Positions 27,329-32,006 of a stretch of DNA of 32,006 nucleotides are shown piece by piece. The position numbers and the translations under genes were made by a program. The stretch comes from Nemertoderma westbladi. Lineage: Eukaryota; Xenacoelomorpha; Nemertodermatida; Nemertodermatidae. The stretch covers positions 1 to 32,006 of the forward strand of contig JAUCBJ010002744.1 of assembly GCA_032718475.1 (NCBI GenBank), given 5' to 3'. Within the stretch, counting starts at the first letter, position 1; the number at the start of each line of letters is the position of its first letter. Below the pieces are notes generated by a model. That model was not told where the DNA came from. It did not search any database and saw only the letters and a program-made list of their open reading frames with translations.

Positions 27329-28050
27329 TATGGGCTTTTCCTGTTCCGTGATTTCATTTCCGATGTCAGTTTTCACGATTGACGGATTCTAGTCTGTCTG
27401 TTCGTCTGTCTGTCTTTTGGTTTGTCCGTCTAAATATAAAAAAGCATACAACACTCAAATAAAATTTTCTTATGGAGTTTTCCTGGACTGTGACTCAATT
27501 TCCAATGTCAGTTTTCACTATTGACGGATTCTACTATGTCTGTCCGTCCATTCTGTCTGTCTTTTGGTCTGTCCGTCAAAATTTAAAAAAGCACACAACA
27601 ACTAAATAAAATTTTGTTATGGGGTTATTCTTCTCTGTGATTTCATTTCCAATGTCAGTTTTCACTATTGATGGATTCTAGTATGTCTGTCCGTCCATTC
27701 TGTCTGTCTTTTTGTGTGTCCATCAAATTTAAAAAAGCACACAACAACTAAATAAAATTTTGTTATGGGGTTATTCTGGTCTGTGATTTCATTTCCTATG
27801 TCTGTTTTCACTATTAATGGATTCTATTATGTCTCTCCGTCAATTCTGTCTGTCTTTTGGTGTGTCCATCAAATTTAAATAAGCAAACAACACCTACATA
27901 AATACATAAAATTTTGTTATGGGGTTTTCCTAGTCCGTGATTTCATTTCCGATGTCAAATTTCAATATTGAAGGATTCTAGAATGTCTGCCATCCGTCTG
28001 TCTTCATTTGGGTTGTTTGTCAAAATATGAAAAAGCACACAATACCGGTA
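27329..28050. repeat. Tandem repeat, five copies of ~146 bp
   Basis: TATGGRGTTTTCC or TATGGGGTTATTC recurs at 27329, 27471, 27618, 27764 and 27918 (periods 142, 147, 146 and 154). Each unit then has GATTTCATTTCC, ATGTCAGTTTTCACTATTGA, GGATTCTA, a TGTCTGTCCGTC-rich stretch and AAAAAAGCACACAACA. Copies 2-4 are closest to one another; the first and last have diverged. Confidence 0.8.
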
Positions 28051-28589
28051 TGTAAGAGACAGATGTACAAACAGAGGGAAAAACGTATTACATTACATCA
28101 AATAGCAATTGTCAAATGTTTGTAAAAAATGCCAAAAATTATAAATTTTTAACTAATTGCCTTTCAACCATTGTTTTGAAGCATATACAAATAATAAATC
28201 AACTGTAGTTTTGGAGGGAAATTTGAATTGATAATTGACTTGACAGATTCCAGAACTGTCATTTCACCAGTTTATTGACATTCTGCGTATTGACATACTG
28301 CGTCATTGACATTGTACAGTACTGCAAGTAGGCTTACCTGTAAGCACAAGTTGTGGAAGGACCTTTCATAAGAGATCTGATGTGTTATATTGGCGACTTT
28401 TCGTCTGAATGGCGCATTCTTTTGGTGCAATAGTGTGTAACATGGTATTAGAATATTTGAATGTACCGGTAACTTTACTATCACTATGCCTACTTTAGGT
28501 ACCGGTAGTCGCTGCAATTTAGTCATTTATAATATAAACTCAAATGAATCGAATATTACATGTTTCTAAACAATGAATGAAGTCGTAGA
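28051..28589. other. Intergenic DNA upstream of the Mutator-like gene
   Basis: No domain or repeat array recognised. The minus frame at 28272-28526 shows no family signature. GTACCGGTA occurs twice (28465 and 28499). Confidence 0.45.
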
Positions 28590-30271
28590 ATGACTAAGCC
28601 AAAAGGGAATATTGTGAAGCGCAAATTTCGTGGCAATCAAATCAGGCAAAAACTACTGTTGTTGACTCTAAAAGTACTGCGGCGAAAAAAATTGTTGAAC
28701 ATAAAGTGTATCAATCAACTCAGACAGGATATGTATTATTAGTAAACATAAGTTATCTAGCTGATCAGCTGAAGGGCACATTGGTCTGTGCGGAATGTGA
28801 AAGTAATAACTTTTCGCTAACAGATATAGGTATTCATGGTTTGGCAACGAATTTGAGAATTAGTTGTTCTGGATGTAACGTAAATAAGACTTTCTTCAGT
28901 TCACCAAGAATCAGGAATTCTGAAGCAAAGTGTACAACATTTGATATACCAATGTGTGTATGCCTTTAGGGCTATAGGAATCGGCCGAGATGCAGCTCAA
29001 ATATTCTGTGCAATAATGGATCTACCGTGTGTACCAATGCGATTTGGTCACTACAATGACAAGTTAAAATGCTGCACTTGAGAGACGGTTGCGACTGCCA
29101 ACACGAAGAAAGCAGCAACTGAACTTGTAGATGTTCGCACTAAGGAGGTCGATGAAACGAATAATGAGATTGTGACTGATGTAGCTGTTTCCTTCGATGG
29201 AACGTGGCAAAAACGGGGACACACTTCATTGAATGGCGTTGTGTCGGCAATATCTGTTGACACTGGCAAAGTTATCGATGCCCATATACTCACATTGTTC
29301 TGCAAAAAATGCAGTAAAATTAGCTCTATAGTCGATTCAACAGCGAGGAAAACTGCTGAAGATAATCATAAAATATATTGTTACAAAAATTACTCAGGAT
29401 CCAGTGGAGGGATGGAAATTGCGGGGGCTAAAGTTATATACCGCAGATCTATCGAGAAACGTGGTCTAAGATACACAAAGTATTTGGGTGATGACGATAG
29501 TGCTAGTTTTCAGGCAGTTGCCTCAATGAAACCATCTGGTGATGATGTAGAGGTAGAGAAACTAGAATGTGTTGGCCACATACAGAAACGTATGGGTGGT
29601 AGACTACGAAGACTGAAAAAAGATCATGGGAAAAGAAAACTACCGGATGGGAATGTCAATGATGGGTAAGGGACGTCTAACTGATAAGAGTATTGATAGC
29701 TTATAAGTAGGCCTATACTTTGGGAAAGCAATTAGAGAGAACCTAGATTCAGTAGAGTCTATGAGACGCGCCAAATGGGCGTATATATTACCACAAGTTG
29801 TCTACAGATGCTGAACCACAACATGGTCTGTGCCCAAAGGTGCCACCTACGTGGTGTCAGTACAATAAAAGCATCAATACGATTACTCAATTCCAACACA
29901 AGAATTCTATACCATTGGAAATAATGAATATATTACGACCAACATTTAGAGATCTGTCTAACCCTGAACTACTGAAAAAATGCCTGCATGGTAAAACACA
30001 AAATACGAACGAGAGATTCAACAACATGGTTTGGTCTAGAGCACCAAAACGCGTATTTGTGGGTCTCTCAGTCCTGGAAATCGCAGTTTATGATGCCATC
30101 ATTACGTTCAACGAAGGTCATACAACACGGTTATCTGTACTAAGGGAGTTGGGGTGCTCTATTGGAAAGTCATGTATTGCTGGGTTGGCGGAGGTAGACA
30201 AACAACGTATCAAGAAAGCTGAGATAAGCTGCCAAGCAATCACCAAGGAAGCTCGGAAAAGGCGCAGATAG
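28590..30271 (+). pseudogene. Mutator-like transposase, frameshifted
   Basis: About 560 codons from ATG 28590 (MTKPKGNIVKRKFRGNQ) to TAG at 30269-30271. Landmarks: Cys pairs LVCAEC and ISCSGC (possible zinc site); VAVSFDGTWQKRGHTSLNGV with the likely first catalytic Asp; LFCKKCSK; SGSSGGMEIAGA; YLGDDDSASFQAV with a likely second Asp; VGHIQKRMGGRLRRLKK; KGRLTDKSIDSL; LSTDAEPQHGLCP; and TNERFNNMVWSRAPK with a likely catalytic Glu. This matches the Mutator-like transposase domain family of invertebrates, a DDE cut-and-paste enzyme. Damage: frameshifts near 28640, 28950, 29655, 29700 and 29780, and in-frame TGA at 29079-29081. The frame after each break reads as the family's continuation. No YqaJ nuclease partner or clear TIRs were seen. 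Confidence 0.8.
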
Positions 30272-30491
30272 AAGCGGAAAGTTACATAGGAGAAACGAGA
30301 AACGAGTACTAGCTGCTGAAGAGTACGGTTATGGCATGCATTAGAAGAAATGACTGATGTTGACATCTTGTTTAGTTGACAAAAACTTGTTTACTATATT
30401 AGTATTAAAATCTATGTTTGATTTATTGTAAAAGTTTTAGACAGTGTTTGCTACACAGACAGTTTTTAACATTTTTTATTGTATGGACTCA
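30272..30491. other. AT-rich 3' flank of the Mutator-like gene
   Basis: A short AT-rich stretch with no recognisable signal beyond AT-rich words; the reverse frame at 30118-30366 is an overlap shadow. Confidence 0.4.
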
Positions 30492-30540
30492 AAAAGTGGG
30501 TGCAATAAAATTAAAAAAAAGTTCATTTGCACCCACTTTT
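30492..30540. repeat. 14-bp perfect inverted repeat (hairpin)
   Basis: AAAAGTGGGTGCAA (30492-30505) and TTGCACCCACTTTT (30527-30540) pair across a 21-base A-rich loop. It could be two closely abutting transposon ends or a 3' RNA hairpin. Not linked to a family. Confidence 0.65.
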
Positions 30541-30697
30541 GGTTCAGCATTTTATTATATCAAAATATGGCTATATAATGGCACGGTAAAGTGTAAGAAT
30601 CCCTGTTATTTATACCAGGACTGGAAACTAGGTAGCTATAGGCAAAATAACAATACCAGTTGAGGCCTACTTATTAATTACCACCCATTACTAAGAT

Positions 30698-31099
30698 ATG
30701 TTTTACATCAAACAGTTACGTGTTGGAGATATGGTACCTAGTATTTTTGTACTAGCTAGTATTATTAAAAATTATATTTTACTTTGCCAACAACAATGTG
30801 ATGTATTTGACTTCAAAGTTACTGCAGATTTCGTATCATTCATTGTGAAGTATTGGAATATATTGAATGTTGAAACAACAACAGCAGGTTCCCGGAAACG
30901 CGATCCCTCCAAATATCCAATATATTCGACTACCGATGATCGACTTAATTTTTTCTGGGTAATGTTTCAAGGTCCCTCACCACATGGAGGACCTCTAGCG
31001 AACTAGATAGAAAATCTAATAGTGAGTGCCCTTACAAATGAAACTTTCGACGCCCTTATTCATACCACGAATGCTTTAGTCAATGTAGTAAGGCAATAA
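30698..31099 (+). pseudogene. Probable P-element/THAP9-like transposase C-terminal fragment
   Basis: The frame has DVFDFKVTADFVSFIVKYWN, ILNVETTTAGSRKRDPS, PIYSTTDDRLNFF and ends at TAG 31004-31006. The same frame continues past it with IENLIVSALTNETFDALIHT and TNALVNVVRQ to TAA at 31097-31099. W.I.NV......G...RDP followed by ..LT.ET..AL..T...L resembles the C-terminal part of P-superfamily transposases in invertebrates, from memory. No THAP domain or catalytic core is present, so it is a fragment with one stop. Confidence 0.45.
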
Positions 31100-31213
31100 T
31101 AATAATGTCTTGATGAATTGTTGATGAATGTTTAATTATGTGATGTGAATTCATTTGTTTGTGTATTTATTAAATATAATAAATGGCCTGCAGTGAACAA
31201 TAATTCTTGCAAT

Positions 31214-31430
31214 CTTTGAACGCCTATTTCTCAGCTGTTTTCAACGAAATTCACATATTGTTACATATTTGGAATCCTTGCAACGCAAGCTTTTTAATGA
31301 TATGATATTACGACTATTGTGTAGAATGGCTACGATACGGAGGGTGCGATTTCGCAAGAGACACTTCTTTAAAACGCTTATAAAAAAATTTAAAGGCAAA
31401 ATCGAAAATTCCGGCTTCATGGGGTCATCG
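31214..31430. repeat. Diverged repeat, first copy
   Basis: Shares with 31803-32006 the blocks TTTGAACGC, TCTCAGCT, TTTTCAACGAAAT, TTACATATTTGGAATCCTT, GAGACAC..TTTT...AACGCTT and ATTC(C/T)GG. It holds short frames on both strands that carry no known domain. Confidence 0.65.
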
Positions 31431-31498
31431 ACGGTGAGTGGAAGTAGTGGTGTTTCAAATTTCAAGCAATATGATAATAAAGATTTGTAGAAAAATCT

Positions 31499-31519
31499 GG
31501 GGGGGGGGGGGGGGGGGGG
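31499..31519 (+). repeat. Run of 21 G
   Basis: An uninterrupted G21 tract, given as its length. It could form G-quadruplexes; the true length is uncertain because such runs are error-prone in sequencing. Confidence 0.8.
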
Positions 31520-31802
31520 TGTCCGTGTCATCAGAAAATGACACTATATTACGGGACATGGTGTATATGGATATCGCTGATTCGAAGAAATGGAATGATT
31601 AATACTGATAAAACTGATATGTACCCTGCAAACCATAGCAACATTAAAATAATGTTTTTTCATCTTTATTCAAATAATAAAATATTACAATTTAAATTCA
31701 AATAATATGTAGCTATTCATAAATAAACAAAATGTTCTGGAATATGGTATTTTGATTTAATAGAACAAAATAGCCTCATGCAGATGCAAAACCATGCAAC
31801 AT

Positions 31803-32006
31803 TTGAACGCTCATATCTCAGCTATTTTTCAACGAAATTTCGATTATGTTACATATTTGGAATCCTTACATGGCCAGCTTTCCATCAGTACCAACAAATC
31901 ACTATAAGGTTGAAGAATAACTGGAGTGTAACTGGTGAAATATTACCAGAGACACCTTTTTTAAACGCTTGTAGCTAAAGATTGAAAGCAAAAATAAAAA
32001 TTCTGG
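31803..32006. repeat. Diverged repeat, second copy, cut by window edge
   Basis: Second copy of the 31214-31430 sequence in the same orientation, about 590 bp downstream. It ends at the window edge within AAAAATTCTGG, equivalent to AAAATTCCGG of the first copy. Confidence 0.65.

Noticed and set aside
28272-28526. 84-codon minus-strand frame as a small gene
   Set aside because: No recognisable family, signal peptide or repeat link; treated as chance.
1-32006. Host genes, tRNA or rRNA genes
   Set aside because: No exon-like segment with a recognised cellular domain, tRNA cloverleaf or rRNA core was found by eye; a tRNA scan was not possible here.

Overview
This window looks like repeat-rich DNA from an invertebrate metazoan genome. 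It carries no recognisable host gene, operon, ribosome-binding-site pattern, rRNA or tRNA. Nearly every long reading frame belongs to a eukaryotic mobile element: three kinds of non-LTR retrotransposon, a Penelope-like element and several DNA transposons. The mixture (Ulp1/PHD non-LTR elements, Penelope-like elements, tandem-repeat-bearing Helitron-like elements, Mutator-like and P-like transposases) is typical of marine invertebrates, but the sequence alone does not fix the phylum.

Layout. 1-3.1 kb (minus): a decayed non-LTR retrotransposon coding for a Ulp1-type protease remnant, a zinc finger, a PHD finger and a reverse transcriptase with an FLDD active site; it runs off the left edge. 3.16-3.77 kb: a fold-back element with about 200-bp arms. 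3.94-19.28 kb: a head-to-tail cluster of six Helitron-like non-autonomous elements (all in minus orientation), filled with a repeat of about 150 bp that carries an RFX/X-box-like palindrome in almost every unit. Copy 1 is split by a 6.4-kb composite (4733-11110): a LINE with two intact ORFs between about 380-bp terminal inverted repeats. Copy 3 is split by a 5'-truncated Penelope-like element with a perfect 10-bp target-site duplication. 19.8-20.25 kb: a C-terminal fragment of an element related to the one at the left edge. 20.37-21.19 kb: a small DNA transposon with hAT-like ends, carrying a LINE tail.

21.85-22.86 kb is a strongly self-complementary 45-bp minisatellite. 23.04-25.2 kb (minus) is a broken transposase-like gene; an inverted scrap of the same minisatellite lies beyond it at 25.73-25.81 kb. 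25.8-28.6 kb is AT-rich and holds an inverted pair and a five-copy tandem repeat of about 146 bp. 28.59-30.27 kb (plus) is a frameshifted Mutator-like transposase. 30.7-31.1 kb holds a probable P-element/THAP9-like transposase tail, and the right edge has two diverged copies of another repeat plus a G21 run.

How it fits together: nested insertion. The Helitron-like array is the oldest layer in the middle; the long-TIR composite and the Penelope-like element each interrupt a copy, and the LINE was probably placed inside the long-TIR element. Only the LINE (5.2-10.6 kb) looks coding-competent. The two observations most worth following are the LINE enclosed by long inverted repeats and the X-box-bearing repeat of the rolling-circle-like array.
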